Shown here: positions 19,710-30,013 of the stretch, one piece after another
How positions within the stretch are numbered: the first letter of the stretch is position 1
Layout of the letters: the number at the start of each line of letters is the position of its first letter
NCBI GenBank assembly: GCA_902524285.1
Contig: CABZCR010000003.1
Coordinates: forward strand, 29,469 to 93,468
Direction of reading: 5' to 3'
DNA length: 64,000 nt
DNA from: an uncultured Pelagibacteraceae bacterium
GTDB taxonomy: Bacteria > Pseudomonadota > Alphaproteobacteria > Pelagibacterales > AG-422-B15
Position numbers and translations under genes: made by a program
The notes under the pieces: generated by a model
The model's input: the letters and a program-made list of their open reading frames with translations, nothing else
What the model was told of the DNA's origin: nothing
The model's database searches: none

Positions 19710-19794
19710 GGGGATATGGCGGAATTGGTAGACGCGCCAGACTCAAAATCTGGTGCCTTCGGGCGTTCCGGTTCGACTCCGGATATCCCTACCA
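19710..19794 (+). tRNA. tRNA-Leu (anticodon CAA), CCA encoded
   Basis: GGGGATA acceptor, TGGCGGAATTGGTAGACGC D-arm, CCAGA-CTCAAAA-TCTGG anticodon arm, GGTTCGACTCC T-arm, TATCCCTACCA. Confidence 0.95.
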
Positions 19795-19803
19795 GTATTT
19801 TAT

Positions 19804-21213
19804 ATGAGAAAAAAAAAGATAAAGATAAATAAACTTGATTACATTAATCCGGAAGAAGTATTAATAAGATTTCAAGATAAAAAAAATTTAATTTTTTTAG
19901 ATAGTGCAAATAAAACGATATCTGAAAATAATCGGTATTCCTATATTGCATTTGATCCTATCTACACCATAAAGTTCAATGCAAGCAAAAATTATTTAAA
20001 TTCAAAAAAATTTGCAAGAATAAATAAATTAATATCAAGTTTTAAATCAAAAAAAATTAAATCATTACCAAAGTTTCAGTGTGGTTTAGCAGGCTATGTT
20101 TCTTATGAAGCAGGCCTTGCAAAGGAAAAGATTAAAAGTGCAAATCCATTAGAAAAAATATTGCCAAATTTATTTTTCGGTCTCTTCGATATAGTAATTG
20201 CTTTCGATAACAAATTGAAAAGAGCTTATCTTTTCTCAATTAATTTAGATAAAGAATTTAAAATTGAGCTATCACATCAAATTCGATTACAAAATGCAAA
20301 AAACTTGTACTCGGTGCCGCGGATAAATAATCCAATTAACAAACTACTTGGTTTTCAGTGGAAAAAAGATTTTGATAAAAGAAAATATATTTCAAAAATT
20401 AATAAAATACTAAATTATATAAAAAATGGTGACATATTCCAAGCTAACTTCACTCAACGTTTTTTATCTAAGATTCCAAAAGACTATGATGTCGTTCGGT
20501 ACTATTTGCATTATCGAAAAAATACAGAGACACCTTTTTCATGCTTAATTAGAAGTGAGGATTTTAATATATTTTCTTATTCACCTGAAAGATTTCTAAA
20601 ATTAGAGAATAACAAAATTATGGTTTCGCCAATAAAAGGTACAATTGAAAGGGGTGAGAGTGAATTCGAAGATGCAAAATTAAAAGAACAATTATCTTCA
20701 AGTAAGAAGGATAATGCTGAAAATTTAATGATCGTTGACGTTTTGAGAAATGACATTTCTGAAGTCTGTAAACCTGGAACGGTAAAAGTTTCTCGTTTGG
20801 CCGAACTAGAAACCTATAACAATGTTCACCATCTTGTTTCTGATATTGAGGGTACGTTATCTAAAGGTATGAATATATTTGATGTTATAAAACACTGTAT
20901 GCCTGGAGGATCCGTAACTGGGGCACCAAAAGTAAGAGCAATGCAAATTATTTCAGAATTAGAAACTTTTAAAAGAGGGGTTTATTGTGGAGCTATAGGT
21001 TTCATCTCATTTAGTGGTTATGCAGATTTTAATATCCCAATCAGAACCATTACTGTCAATAATGAAAAAGTATTTCTAAATTCTGGGGGGGGGATCGTAG
21101 CAGACTCAAAACCTTTAAATGAATATCATGAATTGAATAAAAAAGTTGAGAATCTATTACAGATTAATCAAAAATCATTGAATAAGTTTATGTCTAAGAA
21201 CAAACAAATATAA
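19804..21213 (+). CDS. pabB: Aminodeoxychorismate synthase component I (PabB/TrpE family)
   Basis: GDIFQANFTQRF, SPERFLKL, PIKGTIERG, VDVLRNDI, GGSVTGAPK, SGGGIVADS. The ORF-track start at 19753 is inside the tRNA; first ATG after it is 19804. Confidence 0.93.
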   Translation: MRKKKIKINKLDYINPEEVLIRFQDKKNLIFLDSANKTISENNRYSYIAFDPIYTIKFNASKNYLNSKKFARINKLISSFKSKKIKSLPKFQCGLAGYVSYEAGLAKEKIKSANPLEKILPNLFFGLFDIVIAFDNKLKRAYLFSINLDKEFKIELSHQIRLQNAKNLYSVPRINNPINKLLGFQWKKDFDKRKYISKINKILNYIKNGDIFQANFTQRFLSKIPKDYDVVRYYLHYRKNTETPFSCLIRSEDFNIFSYSPERFLKLENNKIMVSPIKGTIERGESEFEDAKLKEQLSSSKKDNAENLMIVDVLRNDISEVCKPGTVKVSRLAELETYNNVHHLVSDIEGTLSKGMNIFDVIKHCMPGGSVTGAPKVRAMQIISELETFKRGVYCGAIGFISFSGYADFNIPIRTITVNNEKVFLNSGGGIVADSKPLNEYHELNKKVENLLQINQKSLNKFMSKNKQI

Positions 21214-22034
21214 TGAAAGTTTATCTCAATAATAAATTTATAGATGAAGAAAAAGCAACTATTAACATAAAAGACCGCGGCTTACTTTTAGGAGACAGTA
21301 TTTTTGATACTTTATTATATAATAAAAACAAAATAATTTTATTTGATTTTCATTTTGCTCGATTTAATAAATCAATAAGAAATAATTATTTTAATTTCAA
21401 GTTATCAAAGAAGAATTTACAAAATATAATTTTAAAATTAATAAAAAAAAATAATCTTTTAAATAGCAAACTTTCAATAAGATATACATTGACCAGAGGG
21501 TATGCAAAGAGAAGAGGGTTAGATATTGAAAACAATCAAAAGTCAAATTTTCTTATTACTATTTCCAAATTAACCAGTAATCATACAACCATAAAGCCAT
21601 TGAAACTTAAAGTTTCAAAAATCAAAAGACTCTCAAAATCTTTGTTATCTAGAAATAAAACAAACAATTATTTTGAGAATATCCAATCAAAACTCATTGC
21701 GCAGAAAAATGGCTATGACGACGCATTAATGCTTAACGAAAGCGACAAAATTTGCTGCTGTTCAAGCTCAAATATTTATTTTGTTAAAAAAAATAAAATT
21801 TTTACCCCTCCAATCAATGATGGTGCCTTAGATGGCACTGTAAGGCGTTTATTAATTGAAAAGAAAAAGGTTGAAGTTAGAAGCATATCATTGAATAATC
21901 TTTCCAATGTAAGTGAAATATTTCTTACAAATAGCATTGGTTTGCGGCCAGTTAGTAAAATTAATAACCGTTCTTTTAAAAACGGGCCAATAACTGAAAA
22001 AATTACGGAATATTTGAATAAATTAGGTATTTAA
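21213..22034 (+). CDS. pabC: PLP class IV aminotransferase (aminodeoxychorismate lyase-like)
   Basis: DRGLLLGDSIFDTLL, GYDDALMLNESDKICCCSSSNIYFVK, DGTVRRLLIE; overlaps pabB. Confidence 0.8.
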   Translation: MKVYLNNKFIDEEKATINIKDRGLLLGDSIFDTLLYNKNKIILFDFHFARFNKSIRNNYFNFKLSKKNLQNIILKLIKKNNLLNSKLSIRYTLTRGYAKRRGLDIENNQKSNFLITISKLTSNHTTIKPLKLKVSKIKRLSKSLLSRNKTNNYFENIQSKLIAQKNGYDDALMLNESDKICCCSSSNIYFVKKNKIFTPPINDGALDGTVRRLLIEKKKVEVRSISLNNLSNVSEIFLTNSIGLRPVSKINNRSFKNGPITEKITEYLNKLGI

Positions 22035-22035
22035 A

Positions 22036-23832
22036 ATGAGTGTTGTAAGTGCAGTTTCAAGAGAATTTAGTTATTTTAAGTTTTTTTTAAAATTAGTTGG
22101 ACGATCAAGAAGTTTCGACAAAAAAAAATATACAACTGTAGCTGATATTATGGAGGAACAAGTTGACAAAACTCCTGACAATATTGCTATCGAGTTTGAA
22201 GACAAGAAATACACATATCGTGAGATGGATGCTGAAGCAAACCAGATTGCAAACTGGGCAATTAATAAAGGTTATAAGACGGGAGATGTAATATCTCTTT
22301 TGATGGAAAATAAACCTGAATATATATTTACATGGTTCGGGCTTGCGAAGATCGGCGTTACAGTTGCTTGTCTCAATAACAACATAAAAAGTAAATCGCT
22401 CGCTCACTGCATTAAAAAATCGGAAAGTAAAAGTCTAATCATAAGTTCTGATTTAATGGAAAATCTTGCATCAGCTCAAGAATATATTGAAGGTAATTTA
22501 GATGTTTACGTAGCAGGTCAGGACGTTCAAGGTTATGAAACTTTAGATGGCTCACAAATTGAAAACAGTAAAGTAAGACCCAAAACTTCGTTAAGAGAAG
22601 AATTATCAAATAGCCAATCATTATTTTATATTTATACAAGTGGAACTACAGGCATGCCGAAAGCCGCAAACTTCAGCCATCAAAAATTTTTAGTTGGATG
22701 TGGTCTGCAAATGTTTTCACTTGATATGAAACCAACTGATAAAACTTACATGGTCTTACCACTCTATCATGCAACTGGTGGAGTTGTTGGTGTTGGTTCG
22801 ACATTTTGTACTGGTGGCACACTAGTATTGAGAAAGAAATTCTCTGCTGCTAGTTTTTGGGAAGATTGCGTTAAGCATGATGTAACAGTAATTACATATA
22901 TTGGTGAACTGTTTCGCTATTTAGTTGCTACAAAGAAAAGTGAATACGAAACGAAGCATAAAATTAGGGGCATATATGGTAACGGTCTCAGACCTGAAGT
23001 TTGGAAGATTGTTCAAGAAAGATTTGGTATAGATAGGATTGTTGAGTTTTATGGGGCCTCAGAGGGAAATATCTCACTAACAAATGTTGATAGTAAGTTC
23101 GGTTCAATCGGAAGAATACCCCCATATTTAAAAAGTGTATTGCCAACTAAAGTAGTTAAATTCGATGTAGAAAATGAGGTAGTGATCAGAGATGAGAATG
23201 GGTTTTGTATAGAATGTGAAGATGGTGAGGCTGGTGAGGCGATTGGATTTATACCTGATGATGATAAGTTCACGGGTAAATTTGAAGGCTATACAGACAA
23301 AGAGGCAACAAAGAAAAAAATTCTTGAGAATGTCTTTGAAAAAGGTGATCGATGGTTCTCTTCTGGAGACCTACTTAAAAAAGATAAGCAGGGATATTAC
23401 TATTTCGTTGACCGTATAGGTGATACTTTTAGATGGAAATCAGAAAATGTTTCAACTAATGAAGTAAGTGAAGCCATCTCTGCGTATAAAGGTATTGATG
23501 AAGTCAACGTTTATGGAGTTGAAGTACCCAACCAAGACGGCAGAGCCGGAATGGCTTCCTTAGTTGTAAATGATGAATTTAAATTAGAGCAACTTTATGA
23601 ATATCTGACAGAGCAATTGCCAGCTTATAGTGTTCCAGTATTTATTAGGATAAGTCCAGAAATAGAAAAAACTGGGACGTTCAAGTATAAGAAAACTGAT
23701 TTAGTAAAAGATGGTTATGACCCAACAAAAATTCAAGATCCAATTTATTTTGCTTCAGGAGATGAAAAAAAATATTTAAATTTAGATCAAGAGTCTTTTT
23801 ATAAAATTAATAGCAGAGATATTAGAATTTAA
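22036..23832 (+). CDS. Long-/very-long-chain acyl-CoA synthetase (FATP-like)
   Basis: FYIYTSGTTGMPKAA, EFYGASEGNISLTN, KGDRWFSSGDLLKKDKQGYYYFVDRIGDTFRWKSENVSTNEV. Confidence 0.92.
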   Translation: MSVVSAVSREFSYFKFFLKLVGRSRSFDKKKYTTVADIMEEQVDKTPDNIAIEFEDKKYTYREMDAEANQIANWAINKGYKTGDVISLLMENKPEYIFTWFGLAKIGVTVACLNNNIKSKSLAHCIKKSESKSLIISSDLMENLASAQEYIEGNLDVYVAGQDVQGYETLDGSQIENSKVRPKTSLREELSNSQSLFYIYTSGTTGMPKAANFSHQKFLVGCGLQMFSLDMKPTDKTYMVLPLYHATGGVVGVGSTFCTGGTLVLRKKFSAASFWEDCVKHDVTVITYIGELFRYLVATKKSEYETKHKIRGIYGNGLRPEVWKIVQERFGIDRIVEFYGASEGNISLTNVDSKFGSIGRIPPYLKSVLPTKVVKFDVENEVVIRDENGFCIECEDGEAGEAIGFIPDDDKFTGKFEGYTDKEATKKKILENVFEKGDRWFSSGDLLKKDKQGYYYFVDRIGDTFRWKSENVSTNEVSEAISAYKGIDEVNVYGVEVPNQDGRAGMASLVVNDEFKLEQLYEYLTEQLPAYSVPVFIRISPEIEKTGTFKYKKTDLVKDGYDPTKIQDPIYFASGDEKKYLNLDQESFYKINSRDIRI

Positions 23833-25019
23833 AAATATTTTGCAATTTTTAATGTTAGCTGAGAGTCTTCTTCAAACGCATATGTAAAATCATCAGCATC
23901 AATCTCTCCGTTGATACTCATATCCATAAATACTTTGAGATCATCTCTAATGCGTTGTTCAAATTCAGCGAAAAATCTATTTGAACTTCCACTCATATCA
24001 GCGACTAAACCAGCTAGTAGGCTTGTTGATTTTATATCATTTTTTGTCCATCTTAATGCTAAGACTCCTTCATTATTGAAAGCAAAGTCATTTCTGTCAT
24101 CAAATGTATATTCAACTATAATTCCTAAATCACTTGTGGTTTCTCTCAAACCATAAATAGTGTACTCTGTCCCTCCTGCTATTCCAAAGTGGCGTTCTTC
24201 CCCATTTTTTGCAGTAAGTGTCTCAAGTTTGTATAACCATGCGCCTTTCGTTGATTGAATATCTAAACTAGTTTGAGATAAAATAGGATAGTAAGTATCT
24301 AATTTTTGAGACAAAGGATTTACGTTGAGCTCCGGAGACCTGTTATTTCCGTAAAAATGAGCTATACCAATATCGTAATCATCGTAAACTGTGGAATAAC
24401 GAACTGCGGCGTCAATTTTATTTTTCTTTGATGAAGACTCATAGGCAACTGTGCTCTTATCAACTTCGAGAGCTAGCCTGGGTCTTCCATTTCTTCCTGG
24501 AAAAATCCTTTCCTTAAAAAATGACATTATGAATAAATCAAAGTTACCATATGAATGATTATAATTTAATGAAATCATCGGTTGCCCAAATTTTTTTGTT
24601 CCAGAAATATCTTCAGCTAAATTTGATTGATTGATTATATCAATAATATTAAAACTTTCGTTTACACCCCAAAAAATTAGTTCATTCCCAATTTTTAGAG
24701 TTATGTCATCAAAATATTGCTCATACTTAAATTTTTGAAAGTCAATATAACTACGTTCACTATCTTTCTCATCTATACGTCCAGTAGTGTTAATTGTAAT
24801 TTTTTGATTTCCATTATTTAAGTAGGTAATGAATGTTCCTTTTACAAAAATTGATTGATTAGAATTTGATTGGTCGTGTCTTCCATCACCATTAAAAAAT
24901 GTGGTTATCTCAGGTTGAATAAATCCATAAGCTTTATAATCAATTGCTGCTGCATTTTGTGAAGCGACTAAATATTGTAAAAATACAAAAAGAAACGAAA
25001 TAATATATTTTTTTAGCAC
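23829..25019 (-). CDS. Predicted outer-membrane beta-barrel protein (DUF1302-/porin-like)
   Basis: Signal peptide, alternating amphipathic strands, C-terminal SQLTLKIAKYF; downstream of RND and LolA-like genes. Confidence 0.65.
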   Translation of the reverse strand: MLKKYIISFLFVFLQYLVASQNAAAIDYKAYGFIQPEITTFFNGDGRHDQSNSNQSIFVKGTFITYLNNGNQKITINTTGRIDEKDSERSYIDFQKFKYEQYFDDITLKIGNELIFWGVNESFNIIDIINQSNLAEDISGTKKFGQPMISLNYNHSYGNFDLFIMSFFKERIFPGRNGRPRLALEVDKSTVAYESSSKKNKIDAAVRYSTVYDDYDIGIAHFYGNNRSPELNVNPLSQKLDTYYPILSQTSLDIQSTKGAWLYKLETLTAKNGEERHFGIAGGTEYTIYGLRETTSDLGIIVEYTFDDRNDFAFNNEGVLALRWTKNDIKSTSLLAGLVADMSGSSNRFFAEFEQRIRDDLKVFMDMSINGEIDADDFTYAFEEDSQLTLKIAKYF

Positions 25020-25021
25020 TG

Positions 25022-25837
25022 CTAATCTGCTAGTCGCAATATGCTAGACTTCTCAAAATCTTTTTTATTGATGCCTACATCTAACTCTCTATTTAGCCAT
25101 TTGAAAATAGTTATATTTTTGTTTTGGATATTTTCTACTTTCATAGTATTTGCCATCCAAATTTTATCTTTGTACAAAACATAATCCTCTAAATACAGCG
25201 TCTTTAAAAGTTCACCCTTTCTGTCATAAAAGTCTACTTTGTATGTTCGATTTAAATTATCAATAAGTGAAATTCTTTTTGAATATCCTGAATTTTCATA
25301 ATTAGGATAAGACTCTAACTTATAAAAAGTCTCATTATTTTCCATTTCTTCACCAAGAAATTTCCATTCGTACTTTCTATAGTCAGTTCCCGAAAAATCT
25401 TCAAAAGCCACCTCACTGCCCATAAATGCTCCTGATTTATTACTAGAAGAAATTCTTTTCACTCGACCCAGAGCAGGCAAATATAGCCATTGGTCATCAT
25501 CGTCACTTATGTGTGTATGTGACAGCATAACCGTGCCCTCTACGTCTTTGGGAGTTTTAAAGTAAGTCAAGCTTTTATCACCATCGTTTGGATCTAAATT
25601 CTCAAGTGTTTTAGCTGATACTTCGCGTGTTACTTCATTACCTTTGGGATCAATAAGTATCATCAATTGATCTGACACCATGTCGGTATAGCCTCTGCCA
25701 TTTTCATATGACGCTTTAGCTATTCTGAGCCCCTGTTCCTCAGCTGTTTCCGCGCTGAGATAAAATGGAAAAAGGGCAAATATGATAAATATAATTTTTG
25801 CAAATTTCATTTTTTTCATTTTAAACTTTTTTTCCAA
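25022..25837 (-). CDS. Outer membrane lipoprotein-sorting (LolA-like) protein
   Basis: Signal peptide, DQWLYLPALGRVKRISSSNKSGAFMGSEVAFEDFSGTDYRKYEWKFLGEE typical of the pfam17131-type family. Confidence 0.85.
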   Translation of the reverse strand: MEKKFKMKKMKFAKIIFIIFALFPFYLSAETAEEQGLRIAKASYENGRGYTDMVSDQLMILIDPKGNEVTREVSAKTLENLDPNDGDKSLTYFKTPKDVEGTVMLSHTHISDDDDQWLYLPALGRVKRISSSNKSGAFMGSEVAFEDFSGTDYRKYEWKFLGEEMENNETFYKLESYPNYENSGYSKRISLIDNLNRTYKVDFYDRKGELLKTLYLEDYVLYKDKIWMANTMKVENIQNKNITIFKWLNRELDVGINKKDFEKSSILRLAD

Positions 25838-28109
25838 ATATTAAAAGCAAAGCCGGTAAAAGCAATAGGTCAATGAGTAGAGCTATCATAATTATCAAAG
25901 CACACATCCCACCAATTATAAAATTATAGTAGAACATTGATTGTGTTAAAAATAAGAACCCAGAAAAAAGACAAATTGATGCAACAATTATAGGATAACC
26001 AACAAATCTAAAACAATATTGTATTGCTTCTCTTGGGGGTAAATTTATTGCAAGAGCTTTTTTATATTTTGATAAAAAGTGGATAGTTGCGTCAACTACA
26101 AGGCCTATTGAAATAAGAACAGCAAATTGATGAGCGGCCGTTACCATATCAGTGGCAAGAGTAAGAAGACCGAAACCAAGTACAAAAGGAATAATATTTG
26201 GAACAATGCTTATTATGCCGTACCTAAAACTTTGCAGAGAAATTCCAACAACCATAATTATAAACGTAAAAGAGATTAAAAGCCCGATTACTAACCCTCT
26301 TGTGTTTTCAACAAATAGTTGTGGCATCATAATTGGAATCCCAGCAACACCATTTGTACTAAAAGGTGAAATATTTTCATTAACCCATTCATCCACACGT
26401 GCATTGAATGCAACTGATTCCATTGATGTAGAGTTATTTGTTCTGATAAGAATTCTAGAGTCTGATTTATCCGCAGTCATTTGATTTTTTAAATCCATCC
26501 CATATGGCACTGAAAACTCATATAATAGCAGATACTGCGCAATGAGTGCTTTATTGTCAGGAATTGCATAATACTCATCCAAGCCGCCATTCATGTTTTT
26601 ATGTAAAGTCTTAATAACATCTGAAATAGTAGATACATCAGCTACTTCAGGTTGAGTAAGGAGCCAACTTTCGAACTCATCAAGCTTTTTAAGGTATTCA
26701 GGATTTGTTATACCATCCGGCTCATTTGATTGCATATCTGAAAATATATAAAAAGAGCTTCCAAATTCAGGGTCAACAGTATTTTTTACTTCTAGCCATT
26801 CAGGAACTCTATCGAAATAAGTACTAAAATAGTCATCAAAATGTAAATTTGGTAATAAACTAAAAACTGCTATACAAATTGCAGTTATTACAATAACGAA
26901 CCTCTCCTTAAATTTATAAATTAATTCACCTAAGTTTTTTAGAGCCTCTAGCACATAACTTTTTCTTTTTCTTGAATTGATTGGAAGTAAAGAAAACATA
27001 GCTGGAAGCATCGTCACACTTAAAATAAATCCAATACCTGCGCCAATTACTACAGTATTAGCCATTTCGCTATAAGCTGGTATATCCCCAAAGTTAATAC
27101 CTGCGATCCCTGCAGCTGTTGTGAAACTTGTAAGAAATATTGGTACAAAATTTATTTTTAAACTCTCAATAATAGCATCATTCTTTGTCATTCCCTCAGT
27201 CATATTAGTCAAACCAATTGACAACATATGTATGGCATGCGTTAGTGATATTGTAAGTATAATTATTGGTGCAGTAATAAGTGGAGGTTGTACTTCAAAC
27301 CCAAGCCATCCAGCAGCTCCAAGTGATGGCAGAATAGACAATATAATTACAATTAGTGAAATTATTGAAGCTACGACAGATCTTAATAAAATATAAGTTA
27401 AGATAATTATCAGCAGTAAAAAACTTGGATACATTTTTGATGCATCAGACTCCGAGGTAGATTGAAAATTATGTGAGAATTGAGCAGAGCCTGCTACACC
27501 AACAAATATGTCTTCATATCTGTCTTCAAAATAATTTTTTTGTTCCCAGGCAAATGAAATTGGTTCCTGGAAAGCGATATCTTCAGGCATTTCAAGATTA
27601 ATATTAACTAAACCGATTTTTCCACTTTCAGACATCACAAAATTTACAACCGCGTCCTCTAAAACTGCAGCACTATATAAATTTGCAATTTCATTTGTGC
27701 TTAATGAGTCAACATTATCAACAAAGTCACTTATTGATATGTCATCGCCGTCTACTGTAGTGTATTGGTGGTTTGTAAGTGAGCTTACTCTTGATGAATA
27801 TGGTGTTTGCCAGGAGATTTCAGTGAGTTCGTGAATAAGACTTAATACATCTTTTTGAAATATGTTACCCTTTTCTGGTTTAACAACAAAAGTCAGAACA
27901 TCTATATTTCCATACTTTTCCTCTAAATCCAGTACATCTTTGTAGTATTTAAAATCTTCCTCAACAAAGCCCCTATATCCTGAGGGCGTTTCTAGGAATT
28001 TCATACCAAATGATATTGTGAAAATGATTAATAAACTGCCTAATATTACTTTAATACGATGGTTTACTAAAATCTTGCCAAATATTTCAATTCTGTCTTC
28101 TAAATTCAT
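25821..28109 (-). CDS. RND/MMPL-superfamily transporter
   Basis: 762 aa, two repeats each with TM1-periplasmic domain-multiple TM (ILTISLTHAIHML, VDATIHFLSKYKKAL). Confidence 0.92.
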   Translation of the reverse strand: MNLEDRIEIFGKILVNHRIKVILGSLLIIFTISFGMKFLETPSGYRGFVEEDFKYYKDVLDLEEKYGNIDVLTFVVKPEKGNIFQKDVLSLIHELTEISWQTPYSSRVSSLTNHQYTTVDGDDISISDFVDNVDSLSTNEIANLYSAAVLEDAVVNFVMSESGKIGLVNINLEMPEDIAFQEPISFAWEQKNYFEDRYEDIFVGVAGSAQFSHNFQSTSESDASKMYPSFLLLIIILTYILLRSVVASIISLIVIILSILPSLGAAGWLGFEVQPPLITAPIIILTISLTHAIHMLSIGLTNMTEGMTKNDAIIESLKINFVPIFLTSFTTAAGIAGINFGDIPAYSEMANTVVIGAGIGFILSVTMLPAMFSLLPINSRKRKSYVLEALKNLGELIYKFKERFVIVITAICIAVFSLLPNLHFDDYFSTYFDRVPEWLEVKNTVDPEFGSSFYIFSDMQSNEPDGITNPEYLKKLDEFESWLLTQPEVADVSTISDVIKTLHKNMNGGLDEYYAIPDNKALIAQYLLLYEFSVPYGMDLKNQMTADKSDSRILIRTNNSTSMESVAFNARVDEWVNENISPFSTNGVAGIPIMMPQLFVENTRGLVIGLLISFTFIIMVVGISLQSFRYGIISIVPNIIPFVLGFGLLTLATDMVTAAHQFAVLISIGLVVDATIHFLSKYKKALAINLPPREAIQYCFRFVGYPIIVASICLFSGFLFLTQSMFYYNFIIGGMCALIIMIALLIDLLLLPALLLIFGKKV

Positions 28110-28148
28110 ATGGAAAAATATATACCTTCTCTTATAAATTAAAACAGT

Positions 28149-29093
28149 ATGAAAACTAGTAAGAAAATATATTTAATATCACCTCGTGGATTTTGTGCTG
28201 GCGTTACCCGCGCAATTGAAATAGTTGAACTAGCAATTAAAAAATATGGCCCACCAGTCTATGTGAATCACGAAATCGTTCATAACAAATATGTCATAGA
28301 TGAATTGAGTGATAAGGGTGCAGTTTTTTTAGATAATATTAACGATGCGCCCCCAGATCGTCCATTCATCTTTTCCGCTCACGGTGTTTCAAAGGATGTT
28401 GAGCTACATGCAAATAAAAAAAATAAAATAGTTATTAATGCAACTTGTCCACTTGTAACCAAAGTTCATGTTCAAGCTATGAAGTTTTTTGAATCGGGTT
28501 ACCGCATTATTCTTATTGGACATAAAAACCACCCTGAAGTAATAGGAACCATGGGCCAGCTTCCAAGCGGCAGCATAGAACTTGTTGAAACGGTAAGTGA
28601 TGTAATGAGACTGTCTATAAATGACAATGATAATTTCGCCTATTTAACTCAAACAACACTCTCACTCGATGATACAAAAAAAATAATAGAAGCATTAAAA
28701 GTTCGATTACCTAAAATAGTTTCTTCTCCAAAAGAAGATATTTGCTATGCAACCTCAAATCGTCAAAAAGCAATAAAAGAATACGCTCAAATGTGTGATG
28801 CTTTTATAGTTGTTGGATCAAGTAATTCGTCTAATTCTAATCGCTTGGTGGAAGTCGCAAAAAATGCAGGTTGTGAGAACTCAATTCTCTTAGAAAACGA
28901 AGTTAATTTAAATGTAAAAGACTATGAGCTTATGACGTCAATTGGTATTTCTTCAGGCGCATCGGTTCCTGACATACTGGTTAAAAATGTAATTAATAAA
29001 TTTGCAGAATTTTATCAAGTTACGATTGAAGAGCTAAGTTTAGGAAATGAAAATGTAACTTTTAAATTACCTAAGGAATTGAGAGTTGGTTAA
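28149..29093 (+). CDS. ispH: 4-hydroxy-3-methylbut-2-enyl diphosphate reductase
   Basis: PRGFCAGVTRAIEIVE, NHEIVHNKYVI, ATCPLVTKVH, CYATSNRQ, GISSGASVPD. Confidence 0.97.
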   Translation: MKTSKKIYLISPRGFCAGVTRAIEIVELAIKKYGPPVYVNHEIVHNKYVIDELSDKGAVFLDNINDAPPDRPFIFSAHGVSKDVELHANKKNKIVINATCPLVTKVHVQAMKFFESGYRIILIGHKNHPEVIGTMGQLPSGSIELVETVSDVMRLSINDNDNFAYLTQTTLSLDDTKKIIEALKVRLPKIVSSPKEDICYATSNRQKAIKEYAQMCDAFIVVGSSNSSNSNRLVEVAKNAGCENSILLENEVNLNVKDYELMTSIGISSGASVPDILVKNVINKFAEFYQVTIEELSLGNENVTFKLPKELRVG

Positions 29094-29535
29094 CATAAAA
29101 GATTTAAAATGGGAATATAGTAACCCTCATATTTTAAAGTTCACCACAAAAGAGAGTGATATTGATATTTTAGGACATGTTAATAATAAAGTATATTTGA
29201 ATTGGTGTGAACTAGTCAGTTGGGATCATTCAGCTAAATTAGGTATTACTCCTGATGTATATAAAAAATATCAATGTGCATGTGTTGTTATTAGGAGTGA
29301 AAATAATTTTTCTGGATCACTTTTTATTGGCGAAGAAATTGCGATTTCAACATGGATTACAAAGACTGATAAAAAAGTCAGATTGAGCAGATTTTTTCAA
29401 ATAATAAATATTGCAAAAAATCAAACTGTCTTTACTTCAAACGTTGACTATGCGTGTGTGAGTCTTATTAATTTTAAACCTATAAGAATGCCAGAAATTT
29501 ATAAAAATAGTTATGAAGTTACTTGTGATGTTTAA
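29086..29535 (+). CDS. Acyl-CoA thioesterase (4HBT/YbgC-like hotdog)
   Basis: ESDIDILGHVNNKVYLNWCELVSWDHS; TTG start overlapping ispH. Confidence 0.8.
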   Translation: MVNIKDLKWEYSNPHILKFTTKESDIDILGHVNNKVYLNWCELVSWDHSAKLGITPDVYKKYQCACVVIRSENNFSGSLFIGEEIAISTWITKTDKKVRLSRFFQIINIAKNQTVFTSNVDYACVSLINFKPIRMPEIYKNSYEVTCDV

Positions 29536-30013
29536 ATTAAGAAATGTCACTATTGATGATATACAAGATATCATTTTGATTAATGAAGATGCTATACCTG
29601 CTGTGAACTCCGTATCATATGATGAGTTTTTAAATTTTTATGAAAAAAAAACTTATTTTAAAGTAGCTATCAATAATGATAATAATATTTGCGGGTTTTT
29701 ACTTGTTTTACCATCTGGCCTTGATTATCAGAGTTTAAATTATAAGTGGTTTACGGAGAGGTATAGTGATTTTGTATACATTGATAGAATTGCTATATCA
29801 AGTAAATTTAGAGGGTTGGGTATAGGAAAAAGTCTGTATCTAGATCTCGAAAATTCACTAGATGAATATAATATGATTGCATGCGAATTTAATATAGAAC
29901 CTCCAAACCCAATTTCTAAAAGTTTTCATGAAAGTTTAGACTATAAGAATGTTGGCTTTCAGTTTACTGAAAATAATACAAAAAAAGTTTCATTAATGGT
30001 TAAAAATATCTAA
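29513..30013 (+). CDS. GNAT family N-acetyltransferase
   Basis: YIDRIAISSKFRGLGIGKSLYLDLEN acetyl-CoA binding motif. Confidence 0.85.
   Translation: MKLLVMFKLRNVTIDDIQDIILINEDAIPAVNSVSYDEFLNFYEKKTYFKVAINNDNNICGFLLVLPSGLDYQSLNYKWFTERYSDFVYIDRIAISSKFRGLGIGKSLYLDLENSLDEYNMIACEFNIEPPNPISKSFHESLDYKNVGFQFTENNTKKVSLMVKNI

Noticed and set aside
19753-19803. N-terminal 17 residues of the track's pabB ORF (MPSGVPVRLRISLPVFY)
   Set aside because: This segment is the anticodon-to-acceptor part of tRNA-Leu; pabB more likely starts at ATG 19804.
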